This document shows positions 11,425 through 24,657 of a stretch of DNA of 64,000 bases, in pieces. The stretch spans positions 620,001-684,000 of the forward strand of contig JADCRB010000109.1 in NCBI GenBank assembly GCA_021464245.1. Direction: 5' to 3'. A program made the position numbers and the translations under genes. This stretch comes from Carallia brachiata (taxonomy: Eukaryota > Streptophyta > Magnoliopsida > Malpighiales > Rhizophoraceae). The stretch's first letter is position 1. Each line of letters starts with the position of its first letter. Below the pieces are notes generated by a model, which saw only the letters and a list, made by a program, of their open reading frames with translations, searched no databases and was not told where the DNA came from.

Positions 11425-14400
11425 ATCATAAATAGTTTTTATATTACCAATGGTAGCTGGTGGTAATCCAGCGTTCTTCTCCTACTCATGACTCGAGTTC
11501 AAGTCCAATGACAACAGCGCTTAAAGGTTTTGATATTTGAATTTGCCTTATTTAACTGTTAATTGTGCCACTGGTTTTAAACTTGACAATTATCTTGGTT
11601 GGTTTGAGGGAAACTTGCATGACCCAATAGTACTCGAGTAGTAAATTTTCTTATGAGTTAAGTTGAATAAAATATATAAACGAAAATTACTCTAACATCT
11701 GTCTACACATTTGATAACTGATATACTCGTAATGAATTTTTATTTTTAATAAAAAAAATTTTATATTACATATATAAGATATTTTATATTATACGTAAAA
11801 TTTATATTTTTTAACATTAAAATAATTAAGAATTAGTCTGTAAAAAATTATAAAAAAGAGAGCTATGAATTTAAATATACCGTAAGATCACACAACACAT
11901 CAAAGAGTAAATCCTCATAAATCTCACATGTGGGTGAGTTTTGATGAGTGCCTCGGCACCTTAGTTTCAAAAAATTGGTAACCTACTTAAGGCTAAATTA
12001 AACTGAGTTACCACATACAAAATATCAATAAAATATTATATCTATATATATATATATATATATATAAATTAATTATTTTTATTTGAGTCCATCACTTTTT
12101 TTGTGCATTTTGAATTTTCCTTCAAAAAGTTGAACGTCTCTCTCACTTGGAGTCTTCCCGTAGTGACGTATTTCTCGCACCGCGTCCTAGTGATTTGCAA
12201 TGACCAAACAAAAAGTGTTTTGAGAACATTTAAAATGCAGGTTGTGAATATATAATAATTTAAATAATTAAATTTAAAATAAAATATTAAATTTAATAAA
12301 ATAAAATAAATATATTATTAAATATTATTTAATAATCTACATATTTCTTGTATATTTCACTAAATATACTCATATAATTAAATTCACAACCAAATAATCC
12401 TTCAGCATGGTTTTATTTTGCTTTTTCTTTGACAGCTATGTCTCACCAGAAAAATACTACAATTACATTATATTTCCTGTTTGTGATGGTTAGGGCTTTA
12501 GCATGTCCATTATCTTTTGCAATTTTCATGTCTAGTCTAATGTTCTCTAACAGGCTACTTGATTACTTAAATAGTAAAAACGAATTTAAAATAGTAAAGA
12601 CAAACTTAAAAATTATGTGGTAAGTCTACGATTTTAAACTCAAATATGCAATAAATAGAAGACAATTTTGTCATCCCATGAAGCGGAATATGGCGAAATC
12701 GGTGGCAAGTAAGTAACGAATTTCTCAGTGAGATTAGGAGGAAGACTTTGACAAAAAGGCCAAAAGAAAAAGAAAAAAGTTAATAGAATGAGATGCGATG
12801 AGAATGAAATATCCGAAGTCGCGGCAAATTCATTAGAGGTGGGTCCCTGATTGGGAAAGAAACATGGAGGTGGGGCCACAAAGGTGAGGAAAACGCGGGA
12901 ATGAGAGAAAAGCAAGTAAAAGCAACGGTGGGATGGAAATCGATTGAGGCAAAGCCGCTCTACGTTTCTGCCGCCTTTTTGTAGGAGGAAAAAGGTTGAT
13001 AGCTTCTTCTAATTAGTTTTTAAGAAGTTATACAAATTATTAACTAATGTTTATCAATTTTTTATTTTTTTTAATTTATAAATTATTATATTATTAATGT
13101 GACTGTAATTAATTTAAATTACTTAAGTGAATTCATTTATTGTTACTCTTTCCAAGAATAATATTAGTGGAAAACTTAATATACGAGTAATATGGTAATA
13201 AAAAATATATAAATTAATTAAAATTTACTTCAATTAGAGTAATAAAGGTGTGTGTTATTTTATTGAAAGACTTAAAATTCGAATCTCAACTCTTTTCCTA
13301 ACCTATTTTTTCTCTAATAATGAACTATCATAATCATTATAAACTAAAAATCACTTGGTCTCATAAATAAATAATAAATGTAAGAAAAATATTGTATTAA
13401 TATTTAACTCAATTACATTCACTTATTAGCATATTATTCTTTATATGTTTCTATGTAGTAGTGCTCTAAATATGAAGGGTTTTGCTACATAATAAAACAA
13501 TGAGAGGCATGTGAAGTGTGAAGGCATGCAGTCCATTCAATGGTTAATGTGTTTTTTTTTCCTTTTAATTCAATTGTTCTTTCAATAGATTACGTTATAT
13601 TAGTACATGTAGACTACATTGCTTCTATTATATCGCTACCAAATTTTTTCTAATATAAAATTATTATTTCTAACAAATCTAACATATTGTTATCTAATCT
13701 AACGAAACCTAAAGCACGTTGCCTTTAACAGAGATGATAGACACAAGATACATATTCTTAATCTTGGCATAAGACAGGTTCAATTTTATTAGATGAAGAT
13801 GACTGTGTTAACTTTATTTTCTTAAAACAAAACTAGGAATACCAAACTTTATTTTTTAAAAATAAATTAAATTTAGAAAAGAAATAAACTTCACAATTTT
13901 TTTTTATTTTGTATATTAAGTATTAACCATTTTCTCAATGTGAACACTTCCTGTTGGCTTTATATCTTCTTTGACGATTTTGCAGAAAGGGAGCTCCCAC
14001 CGACACTTAGATTTGAAATAGAATTCTTTTGTAATAATAAATTGCCTGTCTAATTAAGGTAAACAACTCAACATTGTTTTCCATCCATTTGGACAGTGTT
14101 CGAAGGGCTAAAGATTTTCTCTTTTTTTTTTTTTTTTTCTTTTCAATTGAGTTAAAGAAGAAAGTATTCTACATGAGTAGAGTAGATCAAAAGTATTTCA
14201 AAACTCAGACCTCAGTCCGGAAGCAAATGGCTTGGTAGTGACTCCACTATGTCTCAAGAAAAATCTTAATTGGTGGTGAATAGCTACATCAATAGATCTT
14301 TAGTTTTTTTAAACGGGGATTTCAAATTTGACTCGTGAAATCTATATTTAAATTCTCACTTTTTTTTTTCTTTTTTGTCGTTAGATGCTCTCCTCATCAA

Positions 14401-15239
14401 TTCATAGAATTGTGCAAAATTTATATACCTAAAAATTAATTGTACAGGTTCGTTCTTATTTCACATAATAACAATATAATTCACTGCTTATCAGACCACA
14501 CAACAAGGGGGTTTTTCTATAGGAACAACCTGCTATCCGAAGCCAAATAAGTTTTATTGTAATTAAAATACAGGAGATATTATGTTTTCTTGTCAAGTGA
14601 TGCCACTATGTTTTTTCCCTAACATGGGTTGCAGTTATTTGCTTATCAGAGAAACAAGTGTCAACGTGTAAAATCTGGCACGAAACTTTGGTTAAATTTT
14701 GTTTCAACCTTTTTCAATACTCAGTTCTGTGCCAAAGCATTAAATAGCACAATTTCATTCTCAGGTTTGCTTAAATTAGTTTAGCCTAACACTGTCCGCT
14801 GTCCACAGTAGCTTGTAGAGTGATCAATCGATTCGGGTTCATCAAGTTCAATCTATTGTTTTTCTTTTGTAATTTAGTACAATTTTGTATTTGATGTTCA
14901 GAAATCTTATGATTATGAGTTTTGAAGTTTATAATTAGACTTCATTTATTTATATGTGTTGTGTCTTCCGATCGATGCTTACTATGCTAAAATAAGAAAA
15001 TAGGAGTGACAGTCACGTATTATTAAAAAGAATTGTGCCTTCTAATTGCATGTGCTTTGATTTTTCATAGATTGTCGGCATTTGTCATTTATAAGACGGT
15101 GCACATTGCAAATAATAGTATAATAATTGATTTTAACAATACGTCAGTCATCAATTGAGCTAGTAATTAGGTTCAAAGTGAAGGGAACTATTCAATTCAT
15201 GTGATGAACTTTTCACTGCTGAGAGCTTGCCCAGCACTG
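11425..15239. other. Gene-poor AT-rich DNA
   Basis: No coding region is supported. Contents are an (AT)n tract at about 12042-12066 and a possible worn tRNA-derived fragment at about 11450-11515 (TGGTAGCTGGTGG, then CGAGTTCAAGTCC). The open frame at 12640-12915 (minus) has no recognisable domain. Confidence 0.55.
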
Positions 15240-15252
15240 ATCTTTAAGTTTT

Positions 15253-15472
15253 CAACCACTTAGGCTACCGTCGGTGCCTAGTGGTGTCATGGACCACGGG
15301 GTGGTGGGAGGTTCAAATCCCACTCCTTTAATTTCAATTTCTTTTAACTATAGAGGCTTGTCTATTTTGATAGGTTGAGGTGTTCGTATTTTATGTAGTA
15401 TTTATAGATCTGTTTTTCCATCTCTCTAACTACTAATTGACTAACTATTAATTATTTCTGTGTTAAAAAAAA
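15253..15472 (+). mobile_element. tRNA-derived SINE with a 13-bp target-site duplication
   Basis: A 220-bp insertion is flanked by a perfect direct repeat ATCTTTAAGTTTT (15240-15252 and 15473-15485). It holds an RNA polymerase III A-box-like TGCCTAGTGGTG near 15279 and a B box AGGTTCAAATCCC near 15311, about 30 bp apart, and ends in an A-rich tail. These are the hallmarks of a plant tRNA-derived SINE mobilised by LINE machinery. Confidence 0.88.
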
Positions 15473-15485
15473 ATCTTTAAGTTTT

Positions 15486-17578
15486 AAAGGTCATGGAACA
15501 TTTATATTACCTAAAAATTAATTATAAAAATCCACTCTTACTTCACGTAACAACATAATTCAAATAGTAGCCCCCATTCCTTCCATGAAGCTTTCAGACG
15601 TAGACTCGAGTAGAAATGACAAAGAATTCTATGGTTTTATGAAAGCACATGCCGCACGTTAAGGTAGAAATTCACCATTAAACACAAATAACGGGAAACC
15701 TCTTAGTTATAAACACTTTGATACTATATTAAGAAATTCTTTAACTCAAAAGTTAAGCTGCTATATGAGACGTAAAAATAAATCAGATATTATAAACTAT
15801 CACGCACACATACACGAACGTAACATACATTTAAACATATCTTTGTCATCTATGTCATCTATAAAAATGTTGATCTTGGCAACTGCTTAGATTTCTCAAA
15901 AAAGTTGAGTAGTTAATTGGAGAAGGTTATTTTAAAAAGGTAGATCCTAGCAGAGTAGCAGGTATCAAATCCCCAGTTCTAACTTCATCACATCCCTCTG
16001 GCTAGAATGAGGTCTGCACAAGGGGAGAGAGAGGAGCCTTTAAGAGGCTGTGAAATCAAGCATACGCTCATGCATGTTGCAATAATGCACATGTTGCATG
16101 TTGCAATAATGCTCCCCCAGTGGGGATATCGCACGTAGCAGTAGTTGCCTTTGCCATAATAATATTTCCTCTAGATGGGGATATGGCATGAATAATTGGG
16201 TCATTCGGGACCAAATAATATAAGTTCTATTCTCTGCTTCAAAAGCCATGTTGCTAAAGATGTGGTCCATCATTTTGATTGAAGTGAGATTTAAAATCAC
16301 CACTTATTGTAATTTAGTAGTTAATAGATTTATTTACAGCAAGAGATCATGAGTTTAAAGTATTTAGTGAAACTTAATATAAATATAAACACTCACAGTT
16401 TTAAGAGTGACTTAAAATTCTTACTAGATATCTAAAGTATGCTCATCTAAAAATTTACTGCAGCGGTTAAGTCTATTGTATAGTGTGCTCAACGCAATCA
16501 TTCTTAATAAGTTTATGAGGTGTCATTTTTATTTTCACATTTTATTGACTAAAAAACAAAGTACACGTATGGAAACATTAACACGATGCTCTTCCTTGCT
16601 TTGCTTTAAAAAATTTAGCTAGTATTCATACAGGTAGTTTAGTCCCAATAATTATTGATAGAGGAACAGATTAAATTAATGATGGGTGAAGGATAGGCGA
16701 AATTATAGGGATAGCTATTAAAAAAATCGTCACTTATATAATACGGAGCAATTTGCTAGTTTTTTTCCTTGATGGAAATCGACTTAATCACTTGACGTTT
16801 TATTAAAGGAAATTATTTAGTCCTAATGGGGGGCTTTTTTCTTTTTTCCTCAATTACTCTTATTTAATTTTTTATATTTAAAAATAATAATTCTGAGTGA
16901 TTATTAAGGGTTTAATTGACCCCAAATATTTCAGCCAACCTCTTTTTAATTCTGCTCCGAATCCTTTGTTTAAGAATCTTTTGGTTTTTTTTTTTTTTGA
17001 GCAATTTTAAGAATCTTTTGTTGGCTCTCCATAACTGTAACATTTTCCATCTTTTAAATTCTGGTCACCAAGCGTACCAAAACGAAATTCCTGTCCCTAA
17101 AAATGTGTTAGTACTTAACAGCAGATGCGGGCGCAGGCTACCAATACTACAAACCGTGTACAGTCTCAAAGGATGTCAATTGTTTACTCTTATCGTAACT
17201 TTAAACAGATTATTGATAGAAATTTCTTTGACTAATATGATCCTAATTTTCTAATGTAACTAAATGTGACGAGGTATCCAGAAAAAGGAGGGATTATATT
17301 TATTAAAGAAGAAAATTATTTCTATTGTATAATTCGTAGTTTAATGAATATTTTAATTAAAAAATAATATTTCATTCTTTTTTTTATCAATTAAAAAAAA
17401 TTGGTATCATACAGTCACTAATAACATGAAACTGGTAGTAGAGCAGTTAAACTCTTACAAATTAGGCTTCAAATCTTAATGCTAATGAAAAAAAAAAGTA
17501 ACTTTATCATATAATCCATGGGCAGGACCTGTCCCAATGTAAGATTAATTATACATGACAAGGTGCTTTCTCCTTAAC
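15486..17578. other. AT-rich intergenic DNA, nothing recognised
   Basis: I see no gene, no element boundary and no long repeat. A weak tRNA-box-like pair lies near 17435-17475, just left of the LINE insertion. Confidence 0.5.
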
Positions 17579-17589
17579 TGGAAGCTACC

Positions 17590-17834
17590 AACCCGTTGAC
17601 TGGCTGTGGGAAATAGGGTCTATTCTTAGCGATGTTTGTAGGCTTTTGGTTTCTTTGCAAAATTGTATTTGTGCTATTATCAAACGCACGGCTAATCCGC
17701 CTGCGAAATGGGCAGCACACTAGTCCAAGATAGGTTTTTGTTCAGTGAATTAGGTTTGACAGACCTTAGACGCTTGTTATATCTTGACTATTCTCGTCGA
17801 TGAAGTCTTTCACGTTCTCAATAAAAAAAAAAAT
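17590..17834 (+). mobile_element. 5'-truncated LINE (RNase H end) with 11-bp TSD
   Basis: A perfect direct repeat TGGAAGCTACC flanks the insertion (17579-17589 and 17835-17845). The insert ends in AATAAAAAAAAAAA. Its plus-strand translation includes CRLLVSLQNCICAIIKRTAN, resembling the C-terminal RNase H part of plant L1-type ORF2. A 5'-truncated body, a poly(A) tail and a TSD are the usual products of target-primed reverse transcription. It has stops and is inactive. Confidence 0.82.
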
Positions 17835-17845
17835 TGGAAGCTACC

Positions 17846-18802
17846 TAACACATGACACACTAAGATCCAACGTGACGTTGACTTGTGGCATGTACAGCCC
17901 CTAGTCTCAAGTTAATACGGATGGTAAATATGTCATGATGCACAATTGATTTAAGTTTTGTGGGACTTTGTCAAACATCATGTACACTAATTTAAAGAAA
18001 AAGGGTACCTTAAAAATATGCTTCTAGCTGTGGTTTTCAGCCGACACTTTATATTATGTGCAGGATCAGGAATTTTTTTTTATAAAACCAGGAAAATGGA
18101 TGTCACACCTATAGTCTCTTTAAGAAGGAATGAAGGATTGTGACTATGTGTAAGAGAAATACTTAAATATAAGAGTAAACTTACATTTTAATACTATCCT
18201 AAATGTACGTTTAATCACACTGCTTAATTTGACAGAGCTTTGAATCGTTGATATGTCATACAGGGATGAAGTCGTTAACAAAATCAGAATGAGATGACGC
18301 CTGTTTCTGTTTGGATGCTTTGGGCCCCTAGTCTTGTGCAGTGAACCCTCGAGGAGTCAATTATATTTATGTATTGACATGTTGCCCAATGCAAGCAGGC
18401 TCTTTCTTTCTTTTAAATTTTCTCACTTTGGGCTTCGATGGGAGAATGTATTTCGTGGCCTTCAAACAGTGGGCAAACCGAGCAATCCAGTAAATCCAAT
18501 TAAGAAAGGATCCATTTTTTGTCCCCAAATCCATTAACAAGAAATTCTTGTATTCATCATCCCTGGGTGTGGGAGCACTGAGTGTCAACAAGTGTAATGT
18601 TATCTAATTAAATTTTTGAGTGCAGTAAATTTAGTATTTTCGTGTGAGCTATGCTTTAATCATGTAAATTGTTTGTCCTATTGGGCATAGAGCATCAACA
18701 CCTTGGTAGACCATTAAGTCATCACCCTCGCTCTTCTTTTTTTAATCAAAAATAAAAAAAAAATTCTTATATTCATATTAACGGAATGGTATGATTTGTT
18801 CT

Positions 18803-18852
<50 letters not shown>

Positions 18853-20950
18853 TTTAACAGCAAAACTATATTTTTCAAGGCATCCTTAAATGGTGAAGGA
18901 CACCCAGAAGAAATATATACAAGATCCTAGCAAAGACACCAAAAGCTCCTGGTGAGAATCAAAACCATGAGCTCCTATACAATAACCAAAGTAATCTTTT
19001 AAGCCATCAAAAAAAGGAGACCCAAAGAGGCACCCCACCATCCACGTAGGAGAAATCAAAGGAACCAAAATTGACCAGAAGTTAGCCCGGGACCTTCTTC
19101 TTGCTTTAGCCATCCGATTCCCAGCAATCCCAACTAAAGCTGAAATCCAGTAAACTTGAAGCATTTATATACAGGCCCAAGAAAGCAATATCCACACAAA
19201 GAGGCATCTGATTGTAAATACATTGTCTAGAATTGCGATTCAATGTGGCAGGATGGAGCTACATATTCCTCATTTTTTTTGTCACAGACCTCACTATTCA
19301 AACATTAACGAAGTTCATTAATGCTTTAGAGCACATTTGCTATTGTTGTAGTTGAAGAATCTTACATTAGAAAGGAGAGTGAGAAATAAGTAGTCTATAA
19401 TTGGGAAAGACCCACAAACTTGATGTCTTAAGGTTGCTTATGTGGACCATGTTTGGAATCCTCCCCATCATAAGGTCTCGCTCGACGAATTCCCAACAAT
19501 TGAAAATTTCATTTGCTCACTAATGCTAATTAGGAGTATGGAGGGAAGAAAATTAATGTGCTGACTTCCTTGCCAATCGAGTGCTGCGATCATCTTCAGT
19601 TTCATGAGGGGCCATCTGCCAGTTAACTGGTTTATTTGTTTGTGATTAGCTTTCATAGTTTGTTCTTTTGATTTCTTTCTCCTGTGCTATCCAAAAAAAA
19701 AAAAAAGAGAAAGAAAAAATTTTCATTTGTATAGTTTGTCTAGTTAAATGGAAGAACATTTAGAGGAAATTGAATTTCATTCATTTATACAACTTGATGG
19801 ATTTCAAAACTTTATATCATTTTCTGACAATAAATTTCAAAAGGATTTATTGGGTTTGAATTTTAAATGACATATATACACACACATACATAAGTTTAGT
19901 ATCTATCAATAAAGAACAACAGTTATCTTTGTTGAAAAATACTTTATTTAGTTAATTAGAATTTTGTCCTATAAAAAGAAAAAAAACATCTCGCGTACCC
20001 ATCTTAAGTATAATATGCCGCCCTAAATTTGAGTCTAATAACAATTAACACCGCTGGTTATTTTGACTATCACAAAACGATTCCAATAATTGCGAAAATG
20101 TCATTATAATTTGGACATAACCGTTCAAAATGCCCGTAACATACAAATGAGATCAAACTATCCCTCATGTACTTCTCATCTGATTTTGATCCAAAATTCA
20201 CAAGCATTCTTTCAAGAAGAGATGCTCATTTATAAAGTGCTACATTTTTCAACTTGTAAATCCGTAACTTGCGATCTTCTTTGCAAGTTTCTCTGCCAAT
20301 AATTAGATCTCTTCTTCCAGCACAATGCTCACATTTTTTTCCTACAAACTATTCAACAAATGCAAGTCGCAAAGAGTAATTGGTTCTAGTACAGGAAACA
20401 ATTAAACTAGGACAAAAAAATAGAATTCGTTAGAAAACCAATTATTGATTATGCAGCTTTTTTTTTTTTTTTTTTTGTTTCAACACCTATGTTTTTTTTT
20501 CTCAATGACACCGCAAAGAAAAATTTGTCCATTTCTCAATAATACTATTTCTTAATTATCATCATAATTTTGTAAATATTTAATGTTATTGTAATACACT
20601 AATAATAATAATAATATAATATTAATTTATTATTATTATTATCAATGTTATTATTATAATTATAATTTTTTATTACAATATGTTTGTTAATATTTTAATT
20701 ATAGGATTTATTTGTTGTATTTTACTACAATATATCCTATTATATTTGTAATATTAGAATTCAAATCTCTAAAATAAAAATTTAAATTCTAACCACTACA
20801 ACTAACGTCACTTAAAAGACAGGTGACAATTTTCTTCAGATCAATTCTTTGTCTACTCAAACCAAAAAATTGGACTTATTTCAACTTCGAGTTACTGGTT
20901 CGCCGGTTCAACCACCCAAGTTGGTTTACTTCTCAAAAACCATGGGTAAA
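17846..20950. other. Intergenic DNA with an (AT)n tract and an unassigned open frame
   Basis: An (AT)n microsatellite lies at about 18806-18846. Right of it, 18886-19164 on the minus strand is an open frame of 92 codons with protein-like composition and hydrophobic stretches (SILVPLISPTWMV; LLGSCIYFFW), but I recognise no family and see no partner exons, so it is not called a gene. Runs of TTA/ATA repeats lie at 20600-20700. Confidence 0.4.
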
Positions 20951-20959
20951 AGTTTCCCT

Positions 20960-21620
20960 TGCCAGGTAAAGTATGTCCGATCTAGAGTTCTGCTTGTAGT
21001 TTACTTCAAAGAAACAGCAACTTTGCAGACGTTGACTTTAGTCTTTAGCATAGCAGGCACACTAAGTTAGCTAGAGCTCTTCAGATTGCACGAAGTGATC
21101 AAGAAAGGTAACTTCAATTTCATGTTTTGGAATTGGATTGTGCTCTCCTCTTCACTTGCTGACTCCCCTTTCTCCTGCTCTATGCTCAGGTCCTGACTGC
21201 ATGTTTTTGTTATTTATTTATTTACTTTGGCCCAAAAAAACCATAAGGCTTAAGTTCTTTTTGGGTTTGAGATACTCGATATTTGGGTTTAGACTGAATT
21301 GCTTGAGCCAGCAAGTTTGAGTTGCCAAGTTTGGATCTTGTTGGCAATCATTTGATTAAAAAACTCAAAGCAAAGAATTTTTACACCACCAGGGTTTTTG
21401 TGGATCCATATGACCTTTTACTATCTAGGGAAGAATTGTGCTCCATCTGGCGCTTTTTGAAATGTATTTTTCTGAACAACCAAAAAAAAAAAAAAAAGAA
21501 CAGAAATTTATTTGTCTGAAATGCTATCTGGGATTTATTGTCAATTTGTGATGAATAATCGTCCGACATAATTTCAGGTTGTTTTCACTTGCATAGAAAA
21601 ATTTGGTGGCAGTTTTGAAA
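20960..21620 (+). other. NLR1 leader with predicted 5'-UTR intron (21108-21577)
   Basis: This leader is repeated, with divergence, upstream of NLR2 (38040-39333) and as an orphan at 26290-27830. A donor AAAG/GTAAC at 21107/21108 and an acceptor TTTCAG at 21572-21577 are conserved in NLR2 (38141/38142 and 39290). NLR3 has a similar donor at 59267/59268. I infer a non-coding first exon ending at 21107 and a 470-bp intron, with the second exon carrying the start codon at 21621. Confidence 0.55.
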
Positions 21621-24600
21621 ATGAACTTCTTTGGTGCCGTATGGAAGAACCTTGTAATGGTTAAAAATATATGGGAATCTGGTAGGGAGTGGCTAGCCTT
21701 CAACAACAAGATCAATTAAAATTTGACAATGCTTGAGGGAAAAGTGGAAGATTTAAGAAGCCGAGAAGAGGATGTAAACACAGAGTTGGAGGGCATAGAG
21801 CTTCAGCGTGGGAAGAAGCGGAGAAGAGAAGTTGAGAACTGGTTGAGAAATGTCCAGAGAAAGAAGAATGCAGTGCAGGAGATAAAACAAGAAATCGAAG
21901 AAAGCAGTTATTTTTCGCGATTGCGGCTGGGACAGGTTGTGGAAAAGCACATTCAAGAAGCAGCAGAGCTTGTCGAGCAGGGTAGATTCCCTGAAGGGCT
22001 TTCGGTTGATATACATCAATCTAGAGGAGAAGAATTACTGGTCACACAATTAGTAGGGCAGACCGCACAAAGAAATTTGGAACAGATATGGAAATGCCTG
22101 ACGAATGATGATACATTTAGCATTGGAGTTCATGGAATGGGCGGAGTTGGTAAAACGACCATTGCCACTCACATTCACAATCGAATTATAGAAGATACAG
22201 GTTCGTTTGATTGTGTTTTTTGGGTGACCGTATCACAAGAATCAAGCATTTACAAGTTGCAGAATGATATTGCAAAGGAAGCTCAAATAGACCTATCAGG
22301 ACAGGAAGATGAAAGGAAAAGGGCGGCTAAGCTATTCCAATTGCTGAGAAGAAGAAAGAAATTTGTTCTCATTTTAGACGATGTCTGGAAACCTTTTCCA
22401 CTAGAGAAGGTAGGAATTCCTCTTCATGTTAATGGAGGAAAATTATTGCTCACTACTCGTGTAATGAAGGTGTGTTGGGGAATGGGTTGCCAGGAAGTTG
22501 TTAAAGTCAAACCTCTTTCAACAGAAGAATCATGGGACTTGTTCTTGAAAAGGCTCGGCTCTGCAAGGATTCCCCCAGAATTAGAGGACATTATGATGAC
22601 CGTCGCCAAAGAATGTGCAGGGCTACCCCTAGCAATTATAACTACAGCTACAAGCATGAGGGGATCAGATGAAATCAGTGGGTGGAGGGATGCTTTAAAT
22701 GAACTTAGAAGACCTGTGAAGGGCATGATTGACATGGAACAAGAGGTGTTTAGACTACTGAAATTCAGTTTTGATCGCTTGGAAGATGCAAAGCACCAAC
22801 AATGTCTCCTGTATTGTTCGTTGTTCCCTGAGGACTACAAGATCCCAGTAAATGATCTGATTGTATACTGGATTGCGGAGGGACTAATAGACGGGATGAA
22901 TTCCAGACAAGCAGAGTTTGATAGGGGGAATTCTATGATAAGCAGACTTATAGATGCCTGCTTGCTGGAAAGGACCAGAAACATGCGAGGCGAAAGCTGT
23001 GTGAAAATGCATGATGTGATTAGGGACATGGCCATCACCATGACAAGAGCAAATCCAATGTTTATGGTGAAAGCCGGCCTACAACTCAGGGTACTTCCAA
23101 GAAAGAGTGAATGGTCAGAGAACTTGGAGCGTGTTTCCTTGATGAACAACAGCTTAGCGGGGCGTTTCTTTTGCTTTTCACCTAACTGTCCCATACTCAA
23201 GACCTTGCTGATGCAACACAATTACCGGCTATACGAGCTCCCAGGAATTTTTTGTTCACATGCAAAGCCTCAATGTTTTGGACATGAGATGGTTGGATCT
23301 AGTTTACTTACCAGATTCCATCACAAATCTGAGGAATCTTAGAGTATTCCTTCTCGGATACTGCCGTCGCTTAAAATATGTTCCCTCTTTGGCTAACCTT
23401 GCAAATTTGCAGGAGTTGGATCTGAGTTTAACTAAGCTAGAAAATGTTCCTCGTGGCATGGAGAGACTAGTTAACCTTAAACTCCTGGACCTCTCTGACA
23501 TGCAGAAACTAAAATTGCTTCCAAGTGGGATGCTACAAAAGTTTTCCAATTTGCAATGCTGCAGACTCCGTAATCTCAATCTTGATGTGCAGCTGAAGGA
23601 CCTTATTGGCGTAAGGCAGCTGGAGACACTGGCCATTACATTTTCTCGTGTGGACAAGTTAAATTTATATGTTAGATCCCGGCATTGGCAAGGGCTTAGA
23701 CTGTATTGCTTGCAGATTGGTGAGGGGCCGCATGTGACGGACAAACTTGACAGCAGAATTGTAATAATAGATAACTCTAGCTTCATTGGACCAGGGCACG
23801 AACTTTTTCTTCCAGAAAATATGAAAGAGCTAACAATTACTAGGGTACACAAGCTTACATGCTTATTGGATCTTTTGCCGGCACTGAAAGACGCAAAGGA
23901 TTTAGAGACACTTAGAATTGACAGCAGTCATGGGATAGAGAGCATCTGGTCAATAATCACAATAGAAGAAGACTGTCAGCGTTGCACCAGAGCAACTTCA
24001 TTTTTGAGCAACCTAAAAGCACTTTTTATTCGGAATTTGCCAAAATTAAGAAGCTTCTTTGACAGTGCAGGTTCCCAACTTCGACAACCAGAAAACCGAG
24101 CATTTGCCAACCTTCAGCAGTTAACCATTAGGGACTGTGCCGAGCTTAAGCATCTGTTCACATCTGCATTAGTGCAGCACTACCTCCAGAACCTTGTCCA
24201 AATTTCTCTGGCGCGCTGCTTCAAGCTGGAAGATGTTATAACAAGAGAAGAACGAGACCAGTCTCCCGATGCCACAAGTTCCAATAACAGCCAAATTGTT
24301 GCGCTCCCAAAGTTACAGAATGTAGAACTCATAAATTTGCCAAAATTGAATTACATATGTGAAGGAACAATGATTTGTCATTCTGTTCAGGAAATTGTTG
24401 TAGATCATTGTCCAAGGCTGAAGAGGCTCCCAGTGACAATGCTGCTGCTGAACAACCAAATATCAACTCCTCATTTGAGCAGAATCTGTGGAGAGAAGAA
24501 ATGGTGGGACTCACTTGAGTGGGATCACCCTGCTACCAAATCTGTTTTGGAGCATGTATTCAAGGAGACCCAGTTTCGCAAGCCCAGGCAGTATCAGCAG

Positions 24601-24657
24601 GAAACCTTTGGCTACTCGGTTGCTTTTAATCGTGTTATACGAAAAAGACTGTATTAG
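21621..24657 (+). pseudogene. NLR1: CC-NB-ARC-LRR resistance-gene homologue with one stop and one frameshift
   Basis: CNL family: intracellular immune receptors that detect pathogen effectors and switch through nucleotide exchange. From the family-like start at 21621, a TAA at 21717-21719 stops the frame after 32 codons. From ATG 21729 a frame runs to 23342 (about 537 residues). It has a charged coiled-coil-like N terminus, P-loop GMGGVGKTT (about 136-144), kinase-2 KFVLILDDVW, RNBS-B LLLTTR, CAGLPLAI, RNBS-D CLLYCSLFPEDYKI and MHD in VKMHDVIRDMAI. Near 23245 this copy lacks 2 bp that NLR2 has, shifting frame; the LRR part continues at 23260-24657 (465 codons). As read it could give only a CC-NB-ARC protein without LRRs. 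It is most like RPS2/RPS5-type CNLs. The breaks may be real or assembly errors. Confidence 0.88.

Noticed and set aside
18886..19164. 92-codon minus-strand frame with hydrophobic stretches
   Set aside because: Looks protein-like, but no family, no neighbouring exons and no repeat were recognised; not strong enough to call a gene.
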